A stretch of 64,000 nt of DNA from Sinohyriopsis cumingii. Taxonomy: Eukaryota > Mollusca > Bivalvia > Unionida > Unionidae. The notes below the pieces were generated by a model that had not been told where the DNA came from, ran no database searches, and saw only the letters and a program-made list of their open reading frames with translations. Of the stretch, positions 35,293-43,918 are shown piece by piece (positions within the stretch are counted from its first letter, which is position 1; each line of letters starts with the position of its first letter). A program made the position numbers and the translations under genes. The stretch is taken from NCBI GenBank assembly GCA_028554795.2, contig JAPYKE020000575.1, forward strand, positions 58,412 through 122,411. Direction: 5' to 3'.

Positions 35293-35757
35293 ATCAGCCC
35301 CTCACCCGTGATGATACTGGTTGGCAGTTTAGGGGCTGATATCACCAAATCTTTAAAAGCGGCAAAATTCTGCAGCCAGTTTTGGCTGCACACATTGGTG
35401 TAGCTACCGTCGGCTGAAGGGTTCTTTTGGTGGCATGTTTTTTTTTTATATTTCCGGAGGAAATCTTATGTTTGATAGCTTGTATATCCACGTGGAATAA
35501 GACAACCATCTCTCCTTTGGCCATTTTGAATTTCGCGCTAGATATGGCTGTTACCAATTACCGGTATGTGTCTAATGTGTACGCAGGTTGGTTCCGAAAA
35601 GATTTGCATGCAGCAAAATTGCACATTTTAATGAACAGGTGATATCAGACCTACTTATGGTCCATCAGTATCAACACTGATTTGGCGGGTTGATTTATCG
35701 GAATAGGTAGCGATATGGCTGGAAAATTGTTAAAGCTAAGTTAAAAATCCAAATCCT

Positions 35758-35758
<1 letters not shown>

Positions 35759-35795
<37 letters not shown>
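35759..35795. repeat. (CA)n microsatellite
   Basis: About 18 CA repeats. Confidence 0.95.
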
Positions 35796-35798
<3 letters not shown>

Positions 35799-35799
35799 A

Positions 35800-36059
35800 A
35801 TATCTCCGATACTGACTGTAACTGGCAGCATATGATACAACTACACGACCCTACACAAGCAAGCAATGTTCCAACAAGAGCAACAGCCTGTACTTTCACC
35901 CTGATCGACTGCATCTACACTACCCACCCTGAAAACCTCTTCTCTATTAGTGATTACTCTCCCATACGTGCATCTGGTAAGCAGCAGAGCGGAAAGAAAA
36001 TAATTCAAATTCCTATATGCAATAAAGATGCTCAAAAATGCGGAAAATGAACTTCTCTT
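35800..36059 (+). pseudogene. LINE ORF2 remnant: endonuclease domain (5' part)
   Basis: The frame contains TRATACTFTLIDCIYTTHPEN and a SISDYSPI phrase. This matches the APE-type endonuclease of non-LTR retrotransposons around its catalytic Asp/His end (…TLID.I..…SDH…), here with the last His lost. It runs up to the left end of element 2 and continues beyond the right end at 50,627, so element 2 inserted into it. Confidence 0.65.
36053..36059. other. Target-site duplication TTCTCTT of element 2 (left copy)
   Basis: The 7 bp TTCTCTT abut the left end and recur at 50,627-50,633 directly after the right end. A 6-bp duplication is usual for Polintons; the seventh base may be chance. Confidence 0.85.
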
Positions 36060-36261
36060 AGCAGCAGGGAAGTCGTACAGACCAGGTGGCTCAGATAAAT
36101 TTAAGCCTCCCACCAAACATTTATCCGTAGAAGCCTCAGAAAGCAAAAATAACGCCTCCTACGCAAATTAATCCGCAAAATTTCAACCCAAAGTGCATTT
36201 TCAGGCATAAAAAAAACAGCATTTTTGGGGGGGGTATTGTAAAATTTGTTTGTGATTGCAA
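36060..36261 (+). repeat. Element 2 left TIR, 202 bp
   Basis: By eye it is identical to the complement of 50,425-50,626, including homopolymers of eight A and eight G. It starts AGCAGCAGGG. A 29-codon open frame (MLSEASTDKC...) is present in both copies and is not considered a gene. Confidence 0.95.
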
Positions 36262-36276
36262 GATTGGGTTGTAATT

Positions 36277-36927
36277 TTATGAGTAAATCTGATCAAGACC
36301 GATTCGATATCTACTACGCGGATCATGAAGATTAATCGTGACAAATCCGTGCGGTGTCGCTTGAGCGTGACTGAAGAAATTTTTAAACTTATTTATATCC
36401 ATGTCGCCGTTGCACCAAGTTTGATGAATATTCCTCAGCGTGTGAGTATCAACTCCATTGAAAACTGATAAAATATTACAATTATCTCTAATTACCTTCG
36501 GAATTTGCGTATATCGCTGTGTCACGTAAATCACATCGGTGTTCTTGTGTCGGCCACGCGAGAATATCCTAGCTGGGTTAGTTTGCTTATCCAGCATCAC
36601 ATCATCGAAAACAACAAGATTATTAGCATCACCGTCTAAACTTTCCACTGATGGAGCTTCATTAATGTCCGTTATAAATTCTATTGTGCCATCCTCAGTT
36701 TTATCGCTAAATTCCTTTAGTACTTTATAACATCGCTGATCATCAACGGACGGCGCAACCAAATACAATTTGTCCCATTTTAACCATCTCATTATCAAAT
36801 TTAGCAACAACTGTGTTTTTCCAGAACCGGATGGTCCAATAATTATCATTCTAATCGAATTCGGTAATGCTTCGGTGTGCTTTACTTGCTCGCGTTTCTT
36901 TGTGGCTGAAAAATCAATTACATTCAT
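36277..36927 (-). CDS. Genome-packaging ATPase (FtsK/HerA type)
   Basis: 216 codons. Walker A GPSGSGKT at residues 31-38 and a Walker B ending in VVFDD at 105-109, then YVTQRY, which fits the sensor region of viral A32-like packaging ATPases. These proteins pump DNA into preformed capsids in Polintons, virophages and adenovirus-like viruses. The length of about 215 residues is normal. The ATG at 36,927 is preceded by an A/T-only stretch (TAATATTCTAATAAC). The gene ends 16 bases from the left TIR and points outward; the zinc-ribbon gene starts divergently 15 bases away. Nothing is missing. Confidence 0.92.
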   Translation of the reverse strand: MNVIDFSATKKREQVKHTEALPNSIRMIIIGPSGSGKTQLLLNLIMRWLKWDKLYLVAPSVDDQRCYKVLKEFSDKTEDGTIEFITDINEAPSVESLDGDANNLVVFDDVMLDKQTNPARIFSRGRHKNTDVIYVTQRYTQIPKVIRDNCNILSVFNGVDTHTLRNIHQTWCNGDMDINKFKNFFSHAQATPHGFVTINLHDPRSRYRIGLDQIYS

Positions 36928-36941
36928 GTTATTAGAATATT

Positions 36942-37115
36942 ATGGATTCATATTGTGTTAAGTGTCGCACTCGAACTGCTACGATAAATCCAATCGAAGT
37001 CGTTACACGCAACAACAGAAATGCAATTAAGGGAGAATGTGAAGTTTGCAAGACAATTAAGTTTAGATTTGTAAAAAAAAAAGTAGAACCGGAGGAGACA
37101 TCGCAACCTCCTTAA
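36942..37115 (+). CDS. Small zinc-ribbon protein (57 aa)
   Basis: Two CxxC pairs (CVKC at residues 5-8 and CEVC at 33-36) with Arg/Thr/Asn-rich spacing and an IKFRF end make a DUF5679-like zinc ribbon, a small protein often carried by Polintons and large DNA viruses. It shares a 14-bp divergent start region with the ATPase. The end of the gene has a run of ten A (37,073-37,082) that includes the heptamer A-AAA-AAA in the reading frame; slipping back one base there would continue into the phospholipase frame. The short form ends at 37,115 with a Glu/Pro tail. Confidence 0.85.
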   Translation: MDSYCVKCRTRTATINPIEVVTRNNRNAIKGECEVCKTIKFRFVKKKVEPEETSQPP

Positions 37116-37450
37116 CAAATCTACCTGGAACTCCCTGGGCGAAATATCCCGGAGAGAAACATTTACCAGGATATAATTACTGCGGACCTGGTACAAGATT
37201 AGATATAAGACTTAACGATAATAATCAACCAAATCCTGGCGAGGATCCAGTAAACGCTATCGATAACGCATGCTACTATCACGATCTTGTATATCGCAGC
37301 GGAGATTTACAACAAAGACATCTCGCTGATATTAAATTAATTCACGCAATAGATGCTATTCCTGATAAAAATTTCAAAGAGAAATTGGTAACTTGGTTGA
37401 TAAAAGGAGCAATGAAAGGTAAATTAGTACTAGGTGCTGGTAATTTATAA
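37067..37450 (+). CDS. Parvovirus-VP1-like phospholipase A2 domain, no ATG of its own
   Basis: The frame is open from 37,067 to TAA at 37,450 (about 127 codons) but has no ATG before the catalytic region. It contains a calcium loop YCGPGT (TAC at 37,178) and the catalytic pair in ACYYHD (His codon 37,280-37,282, Asp next). This is the arrangement of the PLA2 in parvovirus VP1 and in some adintovirus proteins, where it opens the endosomal membrane during entry. It lies in the -1 frame relative to the zinc-ribbon gene, and the overlap includes the A10 slippery run, so translation as a zinc-ribbon-PLA2 fusion is likely. Alternatives are splicing, a non-AUG start, or a one-base assembly error in the A run. 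The stop overlaps the integrase ATG (TAATG). Confidence 0.8.
   Translation: MCKKKSRTGGDIATSLTNLPGTPWAKYPGEKHLPGYNYCGPGTRLDIRLNDNNQPNPGEDPVNAIDNACYYHDLVYRSGDLQQRHLADIKLIHAIDAIPDKNFKEKLVTWLIKGAMKGKLVLGAGNL
37073..37111 (+). promoter_or_regulatory. Candidate -1 ribosomal frameshift site
   Basis: A-AAA-AAA heptamer (37,073-37,079) in the zinc-ribbon frame. Eleven bases on, GGAGG (37,091-37,095) can pair with CCTCC (37,107-37,111) around a 10-base loop. A -1 slip enters the PLA2 frame. Confidence 0.6.
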
Positions 37451-38400
37451 TGGAGCAAATATATTATTCTCCGCGAGGATTTTGGCGAGGAAAATCAGCA
37501 ATAGCCAAACTTGCTAAGGCAGCAAAAGTAAAGCAATCTGTCGCTGAATCGTGGCTATCGAGGCAAGCAGTCTGGCAAATTTATCTTCCTCCGCCTAAGA
37601 AAATATCATATGCGAGTTTCTCTGTCAGCGTCCCTAATGAAGTCCATCAGGCTGATCTTATGTTTCTTCCTTACGATACCGTCGACGGAGTTACATACAA
37701 ATATGTTCTGACGGTTGTTGATATTGCAAGTAGGTACAAGGAAGCGGAACCGTTATCGAATAAAACAGCAACAGAGATTGCTAAGGCGTTTAGCGAAATT
37801 TATTCACGATCTCCATTAACATGGCCGAAGCTTCTCCAGGTTGATCCAGGTCGAGAATTTCTTGGCGCGGTTACTTCACTGATGAAAAAGAATAATGTTA
37901 AAATCCGTCGCGGTATTGTAGGTGTTCATCACAATCAAGCTATCGTTGAGAGATTCAATAAAACTCTTGCAGAACGATTATTCGGATATCAGTACGCGAG
38001 AGAATTTATCCAAGATAAACGATCTCGCGATTGGGTAACAAGATTACCTCACGTGATTAATGCGCTAAATAACGAAGTAACACGAACAATATCAATGAAA
38101 CCCGCAACTGCAATTACAAAACCAAATATACCACTAAAGCGAAGTTCCACAATTCCGCCTGTGCTAGGTAGCGTTATTGTAAGGTATTTATATAAGGAGG
38201 GAGAAGCCGAGGGTGGCAGAAAAAGAGCAACCGATCCAAACTGGAGTGTTACGACACATAAAATATCAGCTGTAACAAGATCATCAGGAAGGCCAGCAGT
38301 TTATTTTCTAGATTCACTAGCACCACAACGCGGATTTACCAAAGAAGAATTACAAATAATACCAAAGGATACTCAATTACCACCATCGTCGTTAATGTGA
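37450..38400 (+). CDS. int: Retroviral-type integrase (DD35E)
   Basis: 316 codons. The rve core shows the triad D69 (HQADLMFL), D132 (LQVDPGREF) and E167 (NQAIVERFN); D132 and E167 are 35 apart, the classic spacing. The N-terminal 50 residues (helical, SWLSRQAVW) fit the region before the core that binds DNA; the C-terminal 70 residues (NWSVTTHKI...VYFLDSL) look like a chromo/SH3-type fold. It catalyses insertion of element DNA with a short target duplication. Its ATG overlaps the PLA2 stop by one base. The end overlaps the 3' end of the PolB-helicase gene on the other strand by 28 bases. No lesion is seen. Confidence 0.93.
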   Translation: MEQIYYSPRGFWRGKSAIAKLAKAAKVKQSVAESWLSRQAVWQIYLPPPKKISYASFSVSVPNEVHQADLMFLPYDTVDGVTYKYVLTVVDIASRYKEAEPLSNKTATEIAKAFSEIYSRSPLTWPKLLQVDPGREFLGAVTSLMKKNNVKIRRGIVGVHHNQAIVERFNKTLAERLFGYQYAREFIQDKRSRDWVTRLPHVINALNNEVTRTISMKPATAITKPNIPLKRSSTIPPVLGSVIVRYLYKEGEAEGGRKRATDPNWSVTTHKISAVTRSSGRPAVYFLDSLAPQRGFTKEELQIIPKDTQLPPSSLM

Positions 38401-41345
38401 AATTTAATTCTACCTAACTGAGATAATTTTCTTACTCGAGACACGGCCAGATAAACTAAATTTGACCAGGAAATTCTATCATCGACGATCCAAACTTGAC
38501 CATCTACTGTTAATCCTTGTGACGAGTGAATCGTTGCTGCGTATCCGAGTTTCCATGGCGATCTTTCTGCATTTATTGCATCATTGACAAGATTAATATC
38601 AACGAAAATAATATCATTCAAAACTAATATTTTTTCTTCTCCACATGGCAAAATAACATTGATATTTTGTTTCCTAGTATCAGTTGGCCTATAACACAAC
38701 GGCACCTGCAGCGTTGGAAATTTCTCACAGTGAAGCTTGAATAGCATTTCCTGAATAGCATCGCGAATAATTTTTCTGCTAGCAACGATCAAATGATCCG
38801 GACGCCACAAGGTTAGAAAATTATCCATCGAAGTCTCGTTGATTATTTTTCTCATCACATCACATTGAAACTTATTAGGTTGCAACCGAATCATTTTTTT
38901 AAACTCGGTCAGTAAAATATCATTAGATCTATAATCAGCATCAATCTCTTCATAATAATCCACAAAATTTCTAAGCCATCTATGAGGAGATTCGCCATCA
39001 ATAGGATCAGGTTGGCCGTGATCTCCGCACATTATTACAGCGGTATTTTTTTCTTCTAGCCAACTCAGGAATAATTTTAGTATAACTAAATTTACCGTGC
39101 AAATTTCATCAAATATTATAATCTTGTTGATATATTTGTTTCCCATTCGAGCTGAATCCCACAATCCACCGCTATACTTGAAATAACTATGATACGTACA
39201 AGAATTAACGCCACGTTGTTTTATTTCTCTCGCTAATCTGTGAGTTGGAGTTAACACGATCATATCAGAATTTGAAAATAAGTTTATTGCTCGTGTTGTT
39301 TTACCACTACCACCAGGACCATTTAGGTAAACAAATTTATTTCGTGAAATTGGATCGAACGCGGATGCGGCCGTTGATACTTCATCGTATTTATCTTTAT
39401 GAAACTTATCGCAATCTTCCACATCCGCGTCCTCACAATAATCTAGAATATCCTCGTTTTTTATTCTCCAAGTTCCCCAGGAACCATCGGTGATTAAATT
39501 TTCCAATCTACATTGAAATTTCTTATCGATATAAAATGAATCCGTTGCAACCCTTACCGCGATATCAGAAAATTTATTTATCATTGATAGCAAATTAATA
39601 CTCACATAAGCGAGCATTGATGATCTTAAATGAGTATACTGTGCTGATTCTCCATCGAGATAAGTTATCACTGTACCCAATTTTTCTCCATCAATAATAA
39701 TATTTTCTCTGTTGCAAAATATTCCACGAGACACTGTATCAGCAATAATAAAATCCATCTCCGCATCATTGATAAATAACCTAGCGTGGCGATGTTTATG
39801 ATCAACTGATCCTCCTTGAGTAAATTTACCAATTATTTTTCTTCCAATATCTTTCGCGTTCTCACAATCCGTGGGTAACCACACCTCGGTCTGCTTTCTA
39901 TACGATATAATCGCTTCACTTACCGTCAATGATATCAACATCGACGAATCCAACATATACCTCAATAATACCGTAGGGACCCATCTTCGCTGAGATAAAT
40001 GCCGACCAAACCAAATATAACAAATTTTATGCAAATTTTCAGCAAGTTCGAATGAAGTAACATGAGCGAATCCGGTCATGACAAAATCAGGTAACGGTCC
40101 GTTAATTGCCACTCTCGTCATCTCGTTAGTAGGATGACCGAATTTAGCAAAGTAATCTGCACAATCGCCATACCCAAGGAAACTTCCAGGATAGCATGCG
40201 CTCATATCAACGGAAATCATATCTTCGAAATAATACTTGGTATTCCATAATCCTCCATGGCCATATTCGATACAGCTAAGTTGAATATCATTAAGAAACT
40301 CATTTCTTGTAGGTTTCCACGAATTTCTTTCTCTCGCGGCGTGAGCGGCAACAGATGGAACAGTAAAGCAATTTGTCAGTAATCGATCTGGATTAGACGA
40401 ATACTTCTCCGCGATATTTCTCATCGCTTCGTGTAATATTTCATCTCGGTAAATATCTCCGCGTGGTAAGATAAATTGATCGTATCTTTCTTCGCTAGAA
40501 AATAACCAAATCGATATTGGATCGGACTTGGCTAATAGTTTGATATATCTAAACATTGCATCGGAACTATCTTTCCCAGATTCCACGGGATAAAACTTAA
40601 CAACACGATCTCGCGGGAATATCATTACCGACTGACTCCACGCATGTGAATTATGATCAACAATTTCGATTGGTGTTCCTCGAGAATTATACGGCGATGA
40701 ATATAATATTTCACCCGATAGTGTTTTAACCGTAATAGGAAATTTAAGTTTCTTACTTAACGCAGCAACATCATCGATTGATGCGCCATCAGTAACTGTC
40801 TTTGCCCATGAATTAATTTTATCCAATCTCAATTGAGTCAGACCAGATCCGCGACGGGCATTCCTCATATGCTCGATAACTCGCTCAGCAACGCAATTTA
40901 TCATCGGCGATTCCCTCATCGCAGGTAGATTTTTCACATCAGGATTATTATTCAGCCGATAAATTCCATAGACAACAGCACTAGAAGGATACGCCCTAGC
41001 ATAATAAGGACCATCAATCCCCAGCAGCAATCCTGGTTTTGAATTTTTATCAAAAACGACATTTTTCTTACCGCCACGTACTGGATCTCGTTTATCGCGA
41101 ATAATCCAAGTGTCATCGGGCATTTGTGTAATAAATTTTATTCCGAAAATAAATCGCTCTTCCTTGTGTTCAGATTTTATATGCTCAATTATCTTTTTCG
41201 CTCGCTCTAGATTCATCGTAGCATTAACGAAGTTAGTTTTCCACGTCGACCAGGTATGAATCGCTCCATCATCGAAAAATTCTTTCTTAGCACGATCAAC
41301 TTCAGGAATGATAAATTCTGCCTCATCAAGATCAAATATATCCAT
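38373..41345 (-). CDS. B-family DNA polymerase fused to SF1 helicase (990 aa)
   Basis: The middle part has diverged polymerase B motifs: A at about 379-390 (VDMSACYPGSF), B region around 500-512 (GRKIIGKFTQGG), and C at 599-606 (ATDSFYI; the second Asp is kept, the first is Ala). From about 672 a superfamily 1 helicase follows: Walker A GPGGSGKT (676-683), DE of Walker B (746-747), GDHGQ (774-778), a TIHSSQG motif V (938-944), and motif VI-like AVSRVRK (967-973). Standard Polinton PolB ends after the palm and thumb and has no helicase. The N-terminal 370 residues show no clear exonuclease motifs, unlike the polymerases of elements 1 and 3. The fusion would give the replicase its own unwinding activity. 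Open throughout; the ATG is preceded by AAAATATAATA. Confidence 0.85.
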   Translation of the reverse strand: MDIFDLDEAEFIIPEVDRAKKEFFDDGAIHTWSTWKTNFVNATMNLERAKKIIEHIKSEHKEERFIFGIKFITQMPDDTWIIRDKRDPVRGGKKNVVFDKNSKPGLLLGIDGPYYARAYPSSAVVYGIYRLNNNPDVKNLPAMRESPMINCVAERVIEHMRNARRGSGLTQLRLDKINSWAKTVTDGASIDDVAALSKKLKFPITVKTLSGEILYSSPYNSRGTPIEIVDHNSHAWSQSVMIFPRDRVVKFYPVESGKDSSDAMFRYIKLLAKSDPISIWLFSSEERYDQFILPRGDIYRDEILHEAMRNIAEKYSSNPDRLLTNCFTVPSVAAHAARERNSWKPTRNEFLNDIQLSCIEYGHGGLWNTKYYFEDMISVDMSACYPGSFLGYGDCADYFAKFGHPTNEMTRVAINGPLPDFVMTGFAHVTSFELAENLHKICYIWFGRHLSQRRWVPTVLLRYMLDSSMLISLTVSEAIISYRKQTEVWLPTDCENAKDIGRKIIGKFTQGGSVDHKHRHARLFINDAEMDFIIADTVSRGIFCNRENIIIDGEKLGTVITYLDGESAQYTHLRSSMLAYVSINLLSMINKFSDIAVRVATDSFYIDKKFQCRLENLITDGSWGTWRIKNEDILDYCEDADVEDCDKFHKDKYDEVSTAASAFDPISRNKFVYLNGPGGSGKTTRAINLFSNSDMIVLTPTHRLAREIKQRGVNSCTYHSYFKYSGGLWDSARMGNKYINKIIIFDEICTVNLVILKLFLSWLEEKNTAVIMCGDHGQPDPIDGESPHRWLRNFVDYYEEIDADYRSNDILLTEFKKMIRLQPNKFQCDVMRKIINETSMDNFLTLWRPDHLIVASRKIIRDAIQEMLFKLHCEKFPTLQVPLCYRPTDTRKQNINVILPCGEEKILVLNDIIFVDINLVNDAINAERSPWKLGYAATIHSSQGLTVDGQVWIVDDRISWSNLVYLAVSRVRKLSQLGRIKFHINDDGGN

Positions 41346-41376
41346 TATTATATTTTAGACAAATGTTTAAATTATA

Positions 41377-41709
41377 ATGAAGCAATGCGCGTGGATAACA
41401 GTTGGATCAACAAAATCATGTAACAAATCCTGCAGAGGTGAATATTGTGGCGCTCATATATACGAAATTCGACGAGGTAACAAAGGACCACAGCGATGTT
41501 TAGTTTGCCAAGTTGGCATTCGAGGAAAGACACGATTATGTTTCTCCTGTGGAGGGAAAAAATATCGTGAGTTACGGAGATATTATGAAAAAAGATCCTC
41601 CTCGGTAATAAAATGCGAAGAAGATTATATTAATCGTTTCAAAGCAAATTTCGATTTAAACAAAGAGAATATCATATATGGAAATGAAATCAGCGATTCC
41701 CATGAGTGA
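41377..41709 (+). CDS. Cys-rich putative zinc-binding protein (110 aa)
   Basis: Two possible metal sites: C15, C19, C24, H27 and C41, C44, C55, C58 (the latter spaced like a zinc ribbon), followed by a basic RELRRYYEKR stretch and an acidic tail. It starts 31 bases from the divergent PolB-helicase gene, so both probably share a promoter region. Its stop TGA overlaps the HNH gene start. A regulatory DNA- or RNA-binding role is possible; the family is not recognised. Confidence 0.7.
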   Translation: MKQCAWITVGSTKSCNKSCRGEYCGAHIYEIRRGNKGPQRCLVCQVGIRGKTRLCFSCGGKKYRELRRYYEKRSSSVIKCEEDYINRFKANFDLNKENIIYGNEISDSHE

Positions 41710-42238
41710 ATATAAATCGCATCCCATCATCGAAGGTTACGAAGCATCTGAGGATGGTAACGTTAGAAACATCAAAACAAAGAAACGTGTTGGTAGTATT
41801 TGTAATTCGGGATATCTCAAATTTACAGTCCATAAAAGAAATGAAAGAACAGAATGTTATTCGAATCATAGATTTATATTCGAATGCTACAAAGGACCAA
41901 TAGAGAGAGGACTTGTTATCGACCACATTGACGGTAATAAACTTAACAATAAACTTTCCAATCTGCGCGCGGTAACCCAGAGTGAAAATTGTAGGGTTGG
42001 TAATAACCGTGGATTTCCTAATTATTCGAGGACTGTTAAATCAGTGAATCAAGCAACAGGTGAGGAAATCGCGTTTACATCGATGTCTGCAGCAGCAAAA
42101 TATTTCGTTATTGACTCGCATTCAGTAAAACGAGTGGCAGAAGGAAAATACAACGCAACATTTTCTTATGATGCTGATTCGTGGATCAAATTCTCCTATG
42201 TACCAATAATATTTGATTCAGAGAGTGACGAAGAATAA
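41702..42238 (+). CDS. HNH homing-type endonuclease with NUMOD4 and NUMOD1
   Basis: From the ATG at 41,702 (MSEYKSHPIIEGYEASEDG) it has 178 codons; an in-frame ATG at 41,678 would add 8. The first 35 residues are NUMOD4-like. Next is an HNH core (NHRFIFECY, then VIDHIDGNKLNNKLSNLRAVT with His, Asp and the Asn residues). Towards the end SVNQATGEEIAFTSMSAAAKY is a NUMOD1-type helix-turn-helix DNA-binding unit. Such free-standing nucleases are common in phages and giant viruses, where they spread by cutting rival genomes; I know of few in animal Polintons. It overlaps the preceding gene by 8 bases. All key residues are present. Confidence 0.88.
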   Translation: MSEYKSHPIIEGYEASEDGNVRNIKTKKRVGSICNSGYLKFTVHKRNERTECYSNHRFIFECYKGPIERGLVIDHIDGNKLNNKLSNLRAVTQSENCRVGNNRGFPNYSRTVKSVNQATGEEIAFTSMSAAAKYFVIDSHSVKRVAEGKYNATFSYDADSWIKFSYVPIIFDSESDEE

Positions 42239-42367
42239 TTGAATATCTCCGCAAAACAAAAAAAAAGATTAATTTTGAAAATTTCCCTGGATTTTATTTA
42301 TTTTTTTCCCACGGAGACAGATTTGGAAAATCTCACTTGCGATTTAAAAATCAGGAATCAGAGATTC

Positions 42368-43918
42368 TCACGATTTCACCAAAAGATTGATACTTACAGT
42401 TTCTCCTCGTATATCAAGTAAATTTCCTTTCTGATCCGTTAATTTGAAATTTATTCTTGATAAAAATCGATTATGACATCGCAGGTAAAACGGATTCATT
42501 GGTTCTTTTATTATCAAATAACCGGGAGATGCGCTAGGTGAAAATGAATACAATATAAAACCCTGATTCGCTTGATTCGACACTGACGAATCAACATTAT
42601 AGCTACCCTCGACAACATCCGCGTGAAGATAAATCGCGATAACTTCCGTTATATTAACGATACCCGGCGATATGTGCCGTCCACCTTTGTCAGGATCGTT
42701 ATTGTGTTTAAGAATCAATTCTGAATGTACTTTTTTGGTCCATGCGGCATGTAATTTCGGAAATAAATCATCAATGGTATCAGTGACGGATTTTCTCATC
42801 GCATCAAAATCAGAATTGGGAAATTTAAATTTTGGTAGTGTTTCCTCGGTTAATTCAAATACTCTCATGAATTTTTGTTTCTCACCCGAGTTCTTGATCA
42901 ACTCGAATTTGCTAATAGGAAGAACATAGTCGGCAATTGATATATCGTCGATTATCGCCCGAATAAACATATCATGATAATATTCAATATCATTCGCAAG
43001 TTGATTTAAAATTTTCACGTGTTTTATAATTTCGCTACATGAACTAGATTTATTTAGGATGCATTCATGAAATGATCCTCGCAATAAATTTAATTGTAAT
43101 TCGTGTTCTTGAATAAACTCGTCTAGTGTTCTTCTTACCAAGATACCGTCTATGGGGGCTATTATCCTGTTAATGTGGGTAGCGTCGAAGATTTTCACAT
43201 CTGGGGGGATTTTAGGAAGAGGTAACCACGAGAGAATTCTTTCGTTAATAAAAGTGAAAGCGAACATTACTAGGTTAATTTTGTGGTTATTCATGAGATT
43301 GATGGCGCTGTGGATCAAAGGTTTGTGTTTGATATCTCCATACCATCCTTCGTCGGTTGTAAAATCTTCCTTTTTTGGTTCCGGTATTTCTGGAAGGGTT
43401 TCATCATACCAACCTGGAATAATAACATCCGATTTCTTTGGTTTTATCAGAGGTGCAACCTCGGGCCAACCTAATATATTTCTAATCGATGATTGGTAAA
43501 TATCTACCACGTACGGTGATTTCACTTCTATCATTGACGATAGTGTTGGATCATGTGAAGATATCTTTATTCCCGGAGTAGCATCGCCGGTTAAATTTGA
43601 TATTCTAGTGGTAAACTCATTATTCAGTTGATCAATTTCATAACTGCCCGTTGGTATACCAACAACGATCCAATCGGGTGTTCCATCGGGTTTATTTTTA
43701 TTTGCAAAAACAAGTGAATTATTTGGCATCAAATTACCAAATGATTTCGATCTAACATTGGGCCAGCTATTGTAGACACGCAACTGTGTTAATGCAATTT
43801 CGTTAACGTTAATTGGTGTTGAAAAATTAATACTAAACTCGGGTTTCGTTGAACTTAGCGATATTAACGTTGTTGTCGGCGGTGTTGTGTTTGTCACGAT
43901 CTGGGCTAACTCGGACAT
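42368..43918 (-). CDS. Unknown virion-type protein (516 aa)
   Basis: The N-terminal 180 residues read like a beta-rich domain (STKPEFSINFSTPINVNEIALTQ is followed by IPTGSYEIDQLNNEF and a later IRNILGWP). A pattern of a PTGSYEI block then a beta-strand and LGW-like end occurs in uncharacterised proteins of invertebrate Polintons. The rest is helical with no known motif. It is the last gene of the minus-strand virion cluster and overlaps the membrane-protein gene by 86 bases. A minor capsid or vertex role is possible; a penton-like protein would be expected in this element and is otherwise not seen. Confidence 0.65.
   Translation of the reverse strand: MSELAQIVTNTTPPTTTLISLSSTKPEFSINFSTPINVNEIALTQLRVYNSWPNVRSKSFGNLMPNNSLVFANKNKPDGTPDWIVVGIPTGSYEIDQLNNEFTTRISNLTGDATPGIKISSHDPTLSSMIEVKSPYVVDIYQSSIRNILGWPEVAPLIKPKKSDVIIPGWYDETLPEIPEPKKEDFTTDEGWYGDIKHKPLIHSAINLMNNHKINLVMFAFTFINERILSWLPLPKIPPDVKIFDATHINRIIAPIDGILVRRTLDEFIQEHELQLNLLRGSFHECILNKSSSCSEIIKHVKILNQLANDIEYYHDMFIRAIIDDISIADYVLPISKFELIKNSGEKQKFMRVFELTEETLPKFKFPNSDFDAMRKSVTDTIDDLFPKLHAAWTKKVHSELILKHNNDPDKGGRHISPGIVNITEVIAIYLHADVVEGSYNVDSSVSNQANQGFILYSFSPSASPGYLIIKEPMNPFYLRCHNRFLSRINFKLTDQKGNLLDIRGETVSINLLVKS

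Noticed and set aside
35841..36146. Open frame starting MLSEASTDKC in the TIRs of element 2
   Set aside because: It spans the element/host border; only 29 codons are shared by both TIRs and no start or promoter context is evident.
41678..41702. Upstream ATG of the HNH gene
   Set aside because: The downstream ATG at 41,702 fits the usual NUMOD4 start and the 8-base overlap with the previous stop; the longer form cannot be excluded.
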